Shown: positions 8,822-17,957 of the stretch, piece by piece
Layout of the letters: every line of letters begins with the position of its first letter
Numbering within the stretch: the first letter of the stretch is position 1
Assembly (NCBI GenBank): GCA_037447655.1
Contig: JBBHKE010000466.1
Coordinates: forward strand, 1 to 22,672
Source: Zygnema cylindricum
Lineage: Eukaryota > Streptophyta > Zygnematophyceae > Zygnematales > Zygnemataceae
Reading direction: 5' to 3'
DNA length: 22,672 nucleotides
Notes under the pieces: model-generated
What the model saw: only the letters and a program-made list of their open reading frames with translations
Database searches by the model: none
Told to the model about the DNA's origin: nothing
Program-made: the position numbers and the translations under genes

Positions 8822-9550
8822 GAAATGTCGCGTAGTGAGGAGAAAGACAACAGGATAACATCCGCAAGAACATATTAGCGCAAAGTAGGAAATGTCTCGT
8901 AGTGAGGAGGAAGATGATAGGATTATTTCCGTAGGTACATAGTAGCGTGAAGTAGGAAATATCGGCATGTACATAGCAGCGTGAAGTAGGAAATGTTGCG
9001 TGGTGAGGAGGAAGACGGGAGGATTAGATCCGCAAGTACATAGTAGCGCAAAGTAGGAAATGTCGCGTAGTGAGGAAAAGACGATAGGATTAGATACGAA
9101 AGTACATAGTAGCGCGAAGTAGGAAATGTCACATAATGAGGAGGAAAACAACAAAATCAGGTACATACTAGTGCGAAGTAGGAAATGTCGCGTAGTGAGG
9201 AGGAAGACAACAAGATTAGATCCGAGGTTCATAGTAGCGGGAAGTAAGAATTGTCACGTAGTGAGGATGAACACGACAGGATTATATCTGCAAGTACATA
9301 GTAGCGCGAATTAGGAAATGTCATGTAGTGAGGCGGAAGACAACACGATCACACCTGCAGGTACATAGTAGCGCAAAGTAGGAAATGTCGCGTAGTGAGG
9401 AGGAAGACGACAAGAATAAATCTGCATATACATAGTAGCGCGAAGTAGGAAATATCGCGTAATGAGGAGGAAGACCACAGGATAAGATCCACAAGTACAT
9501 AGTAGCTTAAAGTAGGAAATGTCACATAGTGACGAGGAAGACGACAAGAT
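8822..9550. repeat. 67-bp satellite, left block (about 11 units)
   Basis: The unit contains GTAGGAAATGTCGCGTAG, TGAGGAGGAAGACGACA, GGATTAGATCCGCAAG and TACATAGTAGCGCGAA. Counting from TAGGAAAT, successive starts are mostly 66-67 bp apart (for example 9245, 9312, 9379, 9446, 9513), with one 34-bp and one 59-bp unit. The block starts at the end of LTR A and stops at the AAGAT duplication of element 3. Long minus-strand open frames through it are products of the repeat and not genes. Confidence 0.9.
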
Positions 9551-10599
9551 TGCAACTCTGAGGTCTCTATAGGTCCTCAAAGTATGCAACTCACACAAAG
9601 CCTCTAGGATAACCTTGACCCCTTTGTGTTTTAGCAAGAATAACTGCTACCCTGACAGAGAAAAACTATGAACATCTTCACCCTTGTGAAAGCAAGACTC
9701 TCGTGAGTCTATAGCAAAAAGAATCTCTAAATTTGCTCCTTTGAGTAGTAAGTTATGGAGGTTCAAAGTTGACCTTTTGTACAGAAGCTCTTTGAAGAGA
9801 GGGTCCTATCTACCAAATTTTCCTAAGTCCTATCTCTCTTTAAAACTCTATCTACTGAAGTACGACACTAATCAAAATATTGTGTCATACAGAAACGTAT
9901 CGGTGCCGGTGTACTTTTTGTACGGCCATTGTAACATATGGCCAACCAGTCAACACAAATCATATCTGGATTCGTTTTTGCAATCCCCGGAGATGCGGTA
10001 ATTCAATGTGATTGTGCCATGTGTCAATCGATGTGGCGTTGATTGAAAACCGCCTAAATCCTATTCCGAGATCTCGGCATTCTTCGCGGCCGTCCGATCA
10101 AAACCGGGTTTTAATCATAGCCGTCATAAATCATTGCGCGATATTTGTTTCGATGTTGAAATAAAATGCGCGGTATCCGTTTCGGAATAGTACCGTATTC
10201 CGTACTTTACAAAACTGTATCCATGCGCGACGTTTATAGTTTTAGTTAAATGAATTAGTTCACGCTTTATAATTTATATATTTGTCAAACCCTATAGGTC
10301 TTAACACTGATCTAAGACTTGTTAGTTAAAGCTAGCCGCTACCGGCTAGCTTGACAAACAACACGTACCACGAAAAAAATTTGGATCTCTCAGGTATCTT
10401 TTTAGTAAATCTACTAAAACATCTGCATGTATCTCTCTAGATAGCACACGTAGCCATGGCTCTATCTCCCTATTCAACCTTCCCTGACTGCGACAAGTGT
10501 GGGAGCTGAAAAGAGGAGTTAAAGGCAAACTGCCTCGGCTTCTTTTCTGCAATTAATTTAAGACCTAGAAAATACTAAAAAAAACCATTAATATCTACA
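9551..10599 (-). repeat. 3' LTR of element 3 (LTR D)
   Basis: 1049 bp with terminal TG...CA on the minus strand (TGTAGATATTAATGG start at 10599, TTGCA end at 9551). It pairs with LTR E (13457-14477). The TATA position reads TGTACAAA here, so the box is mutated. Hairpins: stem 1 AGACTC/GAGTCT (9695-9710) and stem 2 TTCAC/GTGAA (about 9677-9690). A 9-bp hairpin AGCTAGCCG-CTAC-CGGCTAGCT lies near 10330-10351. Confidence 0.87.
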
Positions 10600-10612
10600 C
10601 TCCCCTTATTTT
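10600..10612 (-). promoter_or_regulatory. Polypurine tract of element 3
   Basis: The minus strand reads AAAATAAGGGGAG immediately before the 3' LTR. It is identical over 13 bases to the tract of element 2, supporting close relationship of the internal regions. Confidence 0.8.
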
Positions 10613-10619
10613 CTAGTCA

Positions 10620-11490
10620 CCTTTTAATTTCAGGCCACACTTCTCCCTACAAAAAATTAGCTTTGGGGAAGGCACAATATTGGTCATCATATCTCCTACC
10701 ATTTCACTCTCAAGTCTATATTCTAAACTGATTATTATGTCTTCTACCTTTTCCCTAACAAAACTAGTCTATTGTCCATATGTTTTGCTTTAAAATGGTA
10801 TTTAGGAGCACAAAAGGCAAAAGCTGCATGATTTTCACAAAATACTTTTTGAACACCGCTCTTAAGATGACCAAGTTTACCAAGCAAAGACTTGATCCAC
10901 ATTAATTCTTTAACAGCAAAGCAAGAGGCCATGTACTCAGCCTCCATGGTGGACTGAGCAATGATCTTTTGTTGCTTGGTGCTTTAGCAGCAATCCCCAT
11001 CTCCCACATACAATACATACCCAGACCCAGAAGCATCCTGATAGTTGGCATCACTCCAAGTGGTGATGTCAGTATTGTTCCCACACAAATGCAACCATAG
11101 ATCTCTAGTCCCTATGAGATAATCTAAGGACTCTCTTAGCTACCTCCCAATCTTTCTTAGTGGGAGCGTTCAGACTCCTACTTAGTACTCCTACAGCTGC
11201 GGCTATGTCCGGCCGGGTACAATTTATGAAATATATTAGGCTGCTCACTACTTGTCTATAAGGGATGGTCTGCATAATTATTTTCTCTTCCTGGCCTACC
11301 TCATCATCGAATATTATAACTCCCTCTTCCACACTCCCTTCACTTCCCTTCTTTAGAGTCATATGATTGGTACAACTATCAGCCTTGTCCATTTGGAATC
11401 TTTCTAACATGTTTGCAATGGCCTCCTTTTCAGTTAATCTTATTATCTTTCTATCTATGTCTATCTTTGTAATTCTATGGGATACATTCC
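10620..11490 (-). pseudogene. RT end, connection and RNase H relic of element 3
   Basis: On the minus strand this reads KIIRLTEKEAIANMLERF, SIPYRQVV-like TIPYRQVVSSLIYF, CTRPDIAAAVGVLSRSLN, WSDANYQDASGSGYVLYVG, then QSTMEAEYMASC, VFCENHAAFAF and HFKAKHMD. WSDAN and MEAEY are kept, but CDNQA has become CENHA, so a catalytic aspartate is replaced. A stop precedes the STKQQK block and several frame changes occur. At the codon where elements 1 and 2 carry a stop (after WSDAS), this copy has TAT (Tyr). RT upstream of the ILGIQM region is missing. Confidence 0.85.
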
Positions 11491-11502
11491 CCCTATAGAA
11501 TT

Positions 11503-12600
11503 TGCAGGTCTAATGAAGCTTATCTACTTAGTGCCAACTCCAAGTTGATAAAAACCCAAATGATTGACCCCTTGACAATCAAAACCCCAATACAGCGTCA
11601 CCCTTGTGAAATAAGACTTTCGGTGTGCTCAATTCCACCACAGAACACAAAGTTAGAATATAAGTTTAAGACACATTCACCCACTTTGACTTCCCCTTAG
11701 AAATGCAACCACCCTGGCAGGCAAAAACTTTGACGAAATACACCCATGTGTATTCTAGACTCCTCTAGGTCGGCAGAAAAAAGAATCAAGAAAAATAGGC
11801 AAGTAAATTCATAGTTATGGCTGACCAAAGTTTGCCTTTTATACAAGTGCTCTCTAGGAGAGAGGCGGTTACCTACCACAATTATTATAAGTCTTAAAAC
11901 CCCTCTCTAAGCCCCCTAGTACTACGATATAGACCTATCGTAAGACAGCACCGTACAGAAAAGTACAGGTACCAACGTACTTTCTGTTCGGTCCATGTAC
12001 GGCATCGCCATTATGTGACATTTGTCACATTTGGAATTGTCATCTCGCGTTCCAGAGATCCCGCGATCCTCTCGGATCATGCCACGTGTCACCCTGATTG
12101 GCGATGCCCCAAAACGCCAAGTCGCCCACTCCGGAATCACGGCTCGCACCACGGTCGTTCGATGAAGAACGACATCTAAAATTGGTCATCCAAATAATTG
12201 CGCGGTATTTGTTTCACATTTGAAACAAATGTCCGATATAAATTTCGAGATAATCTGTAGTCTGTACAATACAAACTGTATTTATGTCTTACTATCTCGT
12301 TAAATGAATTAGTCAAAATGTTGTTTTTTATATATTTATCATACCATATATGTCCTAGCATTCGTTCTAGATTACAGGATAAAGCTACCGCCTACAGGTT
12401 GATTGACGGACGGTAATACCAAGATCAAATCTTGGGTCCGTCAACTACCATATTAGTAAACCTACCATTACCTACTCCTGTCTCTCTTGAGATCTAAAGC
12501 AACCATGGCTCTTGCTCCCTCTCTAGCCTTCAGTGACTACAAAAAGTGTGGGGGCTTAGAGAAGGGAGTCAGAGGTTGACTGCCTTTGCTCTTTTTCCTA
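11503..12600 (-). repeat. Related LTR fragment inside element 3
   Basis: This aligns over nearly its full length with the solo LTR at 5355-6525 (shared blocks GAAGCTTATCTA, ACTCCAAGTTGATA, GACCCCTTGACAATC, CAGTGACTACAA). The plus-strand left end TGCAGG could be an LTR terminus; the right end stops after CTTTGCTCTTTTTCC without the terminal ATATCAACA, so it is truncated. No target duplication is found. It sits between gag and the RT end, replacing protease, integrase and the RT N-terminus. Minus-strand sites are TATAAAA (11837-11843), CACGTG (12083-12088), hairpin AATACAC/GTGTATT (11737-11754) and hairpin ATTTGTTTC/GAAACAAAT (12207-12230). Confidence 0.8.
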
Positions 12601-12614
12601 TCCTAAATCCTATC

Positions 12615-13389
12615 CTAAAATAAAGATCTGCTCCCTCCCCCCATAGTTTCCGACCGGTTTCCGAGAATCCTTGTTCCTCCAATCGGTCGCAGCTGCCAAG
12701 GCTTGCCCACTCTTTCCTCCCCTCGAATCTCAATCATGTTCTCCCAAACGAGAATCATCCTAACCACTGAATTCCATATCCACCTTGAGTCTGGCAAGTG
12801 TTGTACACGGTTGACTATGTTCTCGAACTCATCTGGTAACTTTATGAGCAAGCACTTAACCTTCATCTTTTCAATTTCAACATGTTCAACACTCTTTAGC
12901 TCCATGAAAAGATTTGCGAGCTCATTACAAAAATCCAACATCTTCCCCCCTTTGCATACATATGCGTTAATTTTCTGATCAGCCAACTGGTGTTGTTGAA
13001 TCTACCACTTCAGTAAATCTCTATGAGTGCCACCCAAAGATCGGATGCCCTCTTTACCTACAAATGGGGGATGAAAGCCCAGAAGTAAGATTGCAGAGGA
13101 TGGTGTGCTTTGCCGTTATATTGTTGTAAGCCTAGGTATCAATATCATTCTCCTCGTTCCTCGGAATAGGTGACATGAATGTCGAACCAGTTGCTATCGG
13201 TGTAATCGTCTCTTTCTCCTTTCCTTTGTCTACCACCTCCCATTCCTTTTTCTCCTCCGTTGGAGATGGGTCTGCATCTCTGGTGAATCTGCTTCCTCCA
13301 AACCTTGGAGGGATGCCAAGACTGGATGGACACCTCACCCGTCCACTCACTATTCTCCAAAACCTTTTCTCACATAGAGCTCTTGTCAT
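12615..13389 (-). pseudogene. gag relic of element 3
   Basis: Gag forms the cytoplasmic particle in which reverse transcription occurs. Two minus-strand open pieces in different frames are present. The upstream piece (13389-13132) starts MTRALCEKRFW and ends with a charged run (EEKKEWEVVDKGKEKE). The downstream piece (12986-12615) reads ADQKINAYVCKGGKMLDF, NELANLFMELKS and LLIKLPDEFENIVNRVQHL, the helical core shared with copia gag of the UBN2 type, and matches element 2 (AEQKLVSYTYKGGKMLDY). A degraded stretch between them still resembles LWVALIEIY. The zinc knuckle is missing because the relic ends at the LTR fragment. Confidence 0.82.
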
Positions 13390-13441
13390 TGTACTCTCCT
13401 AGTATATGAAGCTAGTTCTAATAAAGATGGGTACCTTAGCA

Positions 13442-13456
13442 GGTGGGCCAATAACC
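13442..13456 (-). promoter_or_regulatory. Primer-binding site region of element 3
   Basis: On the minus strand, directly after the 5' LTR, the sequence is GGTTATTGGCCCACC; element 2 has CGTTATTGGCCCACC at the same place. TGG is the expected complement of a tRNA CCA end. The following bases do not match the usual initiator-Met site (TGGTATCAGAGC); I cannot name the primer tRNA. Confidence 0.65.
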
Positions 13457-14477
13457 TGCAACTCTGACACCTCCATATCTCACACGAAGCTTCTATGATA
13501 ACCCTAACCCCTTTGTGTTCAGCGAGAATAACAGCCACCCTCGCAGACTAAAACTCTGACCACCTTCACCCATGTGAAGGCAAGACTCCCTTAAGTCTAT
13601 ATCAAGAAGAATCTCTGAATTTGCTCATGCTCCCCTGAGCAGTTAGTTATGCAGGGTCAAAGTTGACCTTTTGTATAAAAGCTCTCTGGGAGAGAGGGTC
13701 CTATCTACCAAATTTTCCTAAGTCCTATTTCTCTCTAAAACTCTATTTACTGAAGTACGACACCAATCAAAATACTGTGTCGTACAGAAAGGTACATGTG
13801 TCGGTGTACTTTTTGTACGGACATTATACGTCATGGCCAACTAGTCGACATATGGCATATGTGGATTTGTTCCAGCAATCCCCGGAGATGCCGTTATCCA
13901 ATGTGGTCGTGCCACGTGTTAGTCGATGTGGCGGTGACCAAAAAACCGCCAAAATCCTATTACCTGATCTCGGTATTCTTTGCGGCCTGGTGATCAAAAC
14001 CGTGTTTTAATTGTAGCCGTCATAAATTGATGCGCAATATTTGTTTCGCTCTCAAAATAAAATGCGCGGTATCCGTTTCGGAACGGTATCTTATTCCGTA
14101 CTTTACAAAATTGTATCCATGCGCGACGTCTATAGTTTCAGTTAAATGAATTAGTTCACGCTTTATACTTTATATATTTGTCAAACCCTATATGTCTTCA
14201 CACCAATCCTAGACTTGTAGGTTAAAGCTAACCGCTAGCGGCTAGCTTGACAGACGGCAAGTTCCTGGATTAAATCTTGGATTTGTCACGTACCTTTTTA
14301 GTAAATCTACTAAAACATCTGCCTGTCTCTGTCTCTCTCTAGATTCCCTCTTCAACCTTCAGTGACTGCAACAAGTGTGGGAGTTGAAGAGAGGAGTAAG
14401 AGGCAGACTGCCTCGGCTTCTTTTCTACAATTAATTTTAGACCTAGAAAATACTAAAGAGAACCATTAATATCTACA
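13457..14477 (-). repeat. 5' LTR of element 3 (LTR E)
   Basis: 1021 bp, starting TGTAGATATTAATGG at 14477 on the minus strand and ending AGAGTTGCA at 13457. It carries CACGTG (13913-13918), a TATACAAA-like box near 13672-13679, hairpin AGACT/AGTCT (13583-13598) and a perfect 7-bp hairpin CCTTCAC-CCAT-GTGAAGG (13563-13580). Plus-strand open frames across it (for example 13663-14010) are incidental. Confidence 0.88.
13563..13598 (-). other. Double hairpin in LTR E
   Basis: CCTTCAC/GTGAAGG and AGACT/AGTCT occupy the same relative positions as ACTGCAC/GTGCAGT and GGACTC/GAGTCC in LTR A. The stem sequences differ but remain self-complementary. Confidence 0.65.
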
Positions 14478-14838
14478 AAGATTAGATCCACAACTACATA
14501 GTAGCGCGAAGTAGGAAATGTCGCGTAATGAGGAGAAAACGACAAGATCAATAACATAGTAGCGCGAAGTAGGGAATGTCGCGTAGTGAGGAGGAAGACG
14601 GTAAGATTAAATCCGCAGGTAGATAGTAACGCGAACTAGGAAATGTCGCTTAGTTAGGATAAAGACGATAGTATTAGATGTGAGGTACATAGTAGCGCGA
14701 AGTAGCGAATGTTCCGTAGTGACGAGGAAGACAACATGATTAGATTTGAGGAACATTGTAGCGGGAAGTATGAAATGTTGCGTAGTAAGGAGGAAGACGA
14801 CAGGATTAGATCCGAGGTACATAGTATCGCGAAGTAGG
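14478..14838. repeat. 67-bp satellite, middle block (about 5.5 units)
   Basis: Same unit and orientation as the left block (ACATAGTAGCGCGAAGTAGG, TCGCGTAGTGAGGAGG). It begins in phase at the AAGAT duplication of element 3 and ends in phase at GTAGG (14834-14838), the target duplication of element 2. Units are more diverged here, with several indels. Confidence 0.9.
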
Positions 14839-15856
14839 TGTTGAAATTATTGGATTTATAAGGTAATTTCTAGTTCTGAATTTATTATTAAAAACAGGAA
14901 AAGTAAAAGCGCAGGCAGCCTGCCTCCACCTCTTCCCTCTACCCCCCATACTTGTTGTAGTCACTGAAAGATAGAGAGGGTGGTCGAGCCATGGCTGACT
15001 TAGCTCCAAAGACAAGACTTAAGAGTGACCTCAGTCAGTCTCAACAAAAGGTTGAGTCCGGCAAGACTCGAACCTCCGACCGGCAGAGCTTGGCGTAGCC
15101 GTTAGCTCTAACTGGTCTGTCGTAGAATTTCGTTACATTACATGGGGTACGATATTTATTTAAACATTAAACAGAACATTAATCCGATTAACGTAACTGT
15201 GAAAAAGAAACATAGAGACATAGCAAATTCAGTGCTTATATCTAATTCGCCGCACGAAATAAATGAGTCGGACATTTATTTCAACGGCGTACATTAAAAG
15301 TCGGTGTTCATCCGACGGCGCTTATCGTCGCCGAGATCCCGGAATGGTCACTTTGGCGATTTTCGGACGTGGCTTGATGTGACCTGACCTAGCGATACGT
15401 GGCAGGATTGAATTGCACAGCAAGAATCCCAAACAACATAGAACGTTTTAGACGGCGACACGCGTCCACTCTATGGCCTTGTCCTACAGCGGCCATACAT
15501 AAAGTACATCGGCCACAGTACTTTTTGGTACTTTACACCATCTTGATTGGAGCGTACTTTAGTAAATAGGGTTTGTGAGAGAGATATAGGACTTAGAAAA
15601 TTTTTAGACAGTCACCTCTCCCTTGGGAGCTTTTGTATAAATTAGCATCTTTGCCGGCTCATAACTAATCGGTTGGTTGGCCGTTTTCAGTGATTCTTTT
15701 TGCTACGGACTCAAAAGAGTCCAAGCTGCACACGGGTGCAATGAAATTGTCAGTTTGCCATCTTGGGAAGCTGTGATTGTGGCTTGAATTGGGTTAGTTA
15801 AACACTATCTTGAGGCTTCATGTATTTTGTCGTCCAATGGAGGACACAGAATTGCG
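14839..15856 (+). repeat. 5' LTR of element 2 (LTR B)
   Basis: It begins TGTTGAAATTATTGG and ends GAATTGCG; the expected terminal CA has mutated to CG (LTR A still ends GCA). It carries TATAAAT (15636-15642), ACGTGGC near 15397-15403, hairpin GGACTC-AAAA-GAGTCC (15707-15722), hairpin TGCAC-ACGG-GTGCA (15727-15740) and an upstream hairpin GAAATAAATG/CATTTATTTC (15256-15282) extended by CGCCG/CGGCG. An antisense B-box-like GGTTCGAGTCT lies at 15064-15074. Transcription would start downstream of the TATA box and read gag-pol. Confidence 0.92.
15707..15740 (+). other. Double hairpin in LTR B
   Basis: GGACTC/GAGTCC with loop AAAA, then TGCAC/GTGCA with loop ACGG, starting about 70 bases after the TATA box. 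LTR C has the same pair at 22218-22250 with the second stem partly broken. Confidence 0.7.
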
Positions 15857-15871
15857 CGTTATTGGCCCACC
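15857..15871 (+). promoter_or_regulatory. Primer-binding site region of element 2
   Basis: CGTTATTGGCCCACC follows the 5' LTR and matches 14 of 15 bases of the site in element 3. The TGG start fits a tRNA CCA end; the tRNA is not identified. Confidence 0.65.
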
Positions 15872-15923
15872 CTCTAGGGTTCCCACCTTCAATGGATCTA
15901 GGTCCATCTATCGGGAAGCCATA

Positions 15924-16940
15924 ATGATGAGGGCTTTGTGCGAAAAGTGATACTGAGGTATCGTCAGTGGACAAGTGACATGTCCATCTTTAGGAACTCC
16001 ACCAGGGTTTGGAGGAGTTAGGTTTCTTGTAACAATGACTCGTTCAGCCGAAGAGGCAGATGATGGGAATAGCAGTGTGTCCGAAAAAAAAAAAAAGGGA
16101 AGGAGACACCCCTCAATCATATAACCATGGCACCGGGATCGGCGGCCGTGAAAACCGTGGAGAATGATACTCAAATGTGGGAAGATGTAAACATGGTTGT
16201 CAAAAACTTCATTCTAAGGCACCTCACGCAAGCTTTCGCCACCCCTCGCCTTCACATTTACAAGGCCGAGGAGTTGTGGGTGAGTTTCGTGGAGACCTAT
16301 AGAGCTGGTACTATTCAAGAGCTCTAGTTGGCTGAGCAAAAGCTAGTGAGTTACACATACAAAGGAGGAAAGATGTTAGATTATTGTAATTATCTTTCTT
16401 GTTTGTATATGGAGATGGAAAGTGTCGGGTGGACATGTACAATGAAGAAGAAATTTAACACTCTCATCATAAAGTTACCAGATGAGTACGAGAACATAGA
16501 GTACCGAGCATAGGAAATGATTGATAATTCATGGAAGTGGAATACAGTGGTCCGGGTGATACTTGTGCAAGAAAACACCATGGAGATTAGGAGAGGAGGA
16601 AAGAGCATTGAAGCTCTAGTTGTACGAGGGGTTCGATGGGGGGAGGACCCAAAGAAACCGTACGAAGGGGGAAGAGATCAGCCGGCAGGGCCAAGGCCCC
16701 CAAAGGGCCTTTGTCATTTTTGCAAGAAGCCACAACACTTTATCGCGGATTGTGTCAAGCTATCAGAGCTGAGGCATCAAGAGAACAGTGGAGGAGGTTC
16801 TTCCGGGGGGAAGAAAAAGGGACTTGTGGTTACAAAAGTGACAGGAGAAACGAAGGACGAGTCTTCTGAGGAGGATGGGGAGCTTCTTCTTGACAAGAAT
16901 CTAGAGGAGAAAGAGATCCCTCGAAGGCACAAGTGTGCCC
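15924..16940 (+). pseudogene. gag relic of element 2 with zinc knuckle
   Basis: A likely start at 15924/15927 (MMRALCEK, matching MTRALCEK of element 3) is followed at once by stops. A second frame opens at 16127 and reads WEDVNMVVKNFILRHL, EELWVSFVETYRAGTIQEL, TAG (16325), AEQKLVSYTYKGGKMLDY, LIIKLPDEYENIEYRA, TAG (16511), WKWNTVVRVILVQENTMEI. The zinc knuckle CHFCKKPQHFIADC (16712-16753, C-x2-C-x4-H-x4-C) is intact and would bind element RNA; a Gly/Lys-rich stretch follows. Both TAG stops are in the same frame as the knuckle, so point nonsense mutations account for these breaks. A 13-A run at about 16085-16097 lies between start and core. Confidence 0.87.
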
Positions 16941-17464
16941 TAGGAGCAATTCAGGAAGCTCCACAGGAAGGATGGATCATCGACTTAAGTGCATCCATGC
17001 ATATGTGTCTGCATATGTGTCGTGATAAGGAACTCTTCGCTAAGCTAAGAAAGATCCCTACTCTAGAGATAGAATATGGGGATGGGAGAGTGCTTACTAC
17101 AAATTTACTGGGGTTAGAAGATGTGAAAGTCTTACTAGAGGGTAAGACTTCTATACTGACATTCTCAGATGTACTCTACATCTCTCAGCTAAGTAAAAAT
17201 CTTCTCTCTACGTTTGTGTTAGATGACAAAGAGTTTGATACCTTCACTAAAAAGGGAGTCTTTACAGCTAAGTATGGGGATGGATTTTACTTCACGGCAG
17301 ATAAGGGTAGCCAAGGAATGTTTAGGCTTAACCTGAGTAATGAAAAGAAGAATGCTAACTATGTTGGTATTCCTAAGTTGATGATTTGGCATAAACGATT
17401 GGGACATGTGCATTTTGATAGGTTGAGGGAAATGAAAAAGCTTGGGGTAGTAGAAGGCATTTAG
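16941..17464 (+). pseudogene. Protease and pre-integrase relic of element 2
   Basis: This continues the gag frame without a stop. The aspartic-protease block is GWIIDLSASMHM (aspartate codon 16982-16984), where the family has D-S/T-G-A; here it reads D-L-S-A, so the catalytic loop is altered even though the aspartate remains. Downstream blocks LEIEYGDGR, LTFSDVLYISQLSKNLLS and GMFRLNL fit copia protease and linker. IWHKRLGHVHFDRLREM (about 17384-17434) is the start of the pre-integrase zinc region with its HxxxxH-type histidines. TAG at 17462-17464 ends the open frame. Confidence 0.85.
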
Positions 17465-17957
17465 TTTGGGGATGATGAAATGATGAATGATTGTAGTGGC
17501 TCTGTTTAAGGTAAGGCTCACAGACTTCCATTTCCAAAAGCCGCCATATATAGAGGTGAGAAAGTACTAGATCTAGTTCACACATAAATTTGAAGACCTG
17601 CAAAAGTACCTTCGGTTGGAGGAAAGAGGATTATGTTGACAATAACCGATGACTGGTCTAGATACCTTAAAGTCGACTTCCTAAAAACAAAGTCTGAAAC
17701 ATCAACTTACTTCAAAGAATATAAAGCTTGGAGTGAAAAGTTGCATGAAACCCCCATTAACAGAATAAGGAGTGATAATGGGGGGGAATATACCTCTAAC
17801 TAGTTTGAGGAATACTTGAGAGATGAGGGAGTTCAGCACCAGAAAACCGTACCATTTTATACCAGAACAAAATGGGGTAGCTAAGAGGTTGGGGTAGCTA
17901 AGAGGTTGAACAGAATACTAAGAGATACTGCATGTAGAATGTTGGCCGACAAGAAAA
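17465..17957 (+). pseudogene. Integrase core relic of element 2
   Basis: The upstream frame continues with several stops. Visible blocks are NDCSGS (the second zinc cysteine is replaced by Ser), KAHRLPFPK, ITDDWSRYLKVDFLKTKS (first catalytic Asp) and INRIRSDNGGEYTS (second catalytic Asp). In the NGVAER motif the glutamate codon reads AAG, so the third catalytic residue is Lys; element 1 keeps GAG. A 17-bp tandem duplication (17874-17890 and 17891-17907, GGGGTAGCTAAGAGGTT) shifts the frame just there. The relic is interrupted at 17957 by the family-F solo LTR. Confidence 0.85.

Larger units (their letters stand above)
9551..14477 (-). mobile_element. Copia element 3, two LTRs, target duplication AAGAT
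   Basis: On the minus strand the element runs from TGTAGATATT at 14477 to GAGTTGCA at 9551. AAGAT flanks it at 9546-9550 and 14478-14482, and the satellite continues in phase across the empty site. The internal order on the minus strand is 5' LTR, primer-binding site, gag, a related LTR fragment, RT end plus RNase H, polypurine tract, 3' LTR. Protease, integrase and most of RT are absent, so it lost more than a third of its coding region. The two LTRs differ from each other visibly more than those of element 2 do, which suggests an older insertion. Confidence 0.9.

Noticed and set aside
8822-9550. Possible CRISPR-like array
   Set aside because: The whole 67-bp unit is repeated with no unique spacers, and the context is a eukaryotic retrotransposon nest.
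8774-9637. Long minus-strand open frames with repeating peptides (DISYFALLCTC, VFLLTTRHFLL) in the satellite
   Set aside because: The 67-bp unit is not a multiple of three, so the peptides cycle through frames; the frames are by-products of the tandem repeat.
13663-14010. 115-codon plus-strand open frame, with a relative at 9741-10001
   Set aside because: Both are antisense to paired LTRs of element 3, covering TATA and G-box regions; shared sequence reflects LTR homology, not coding.
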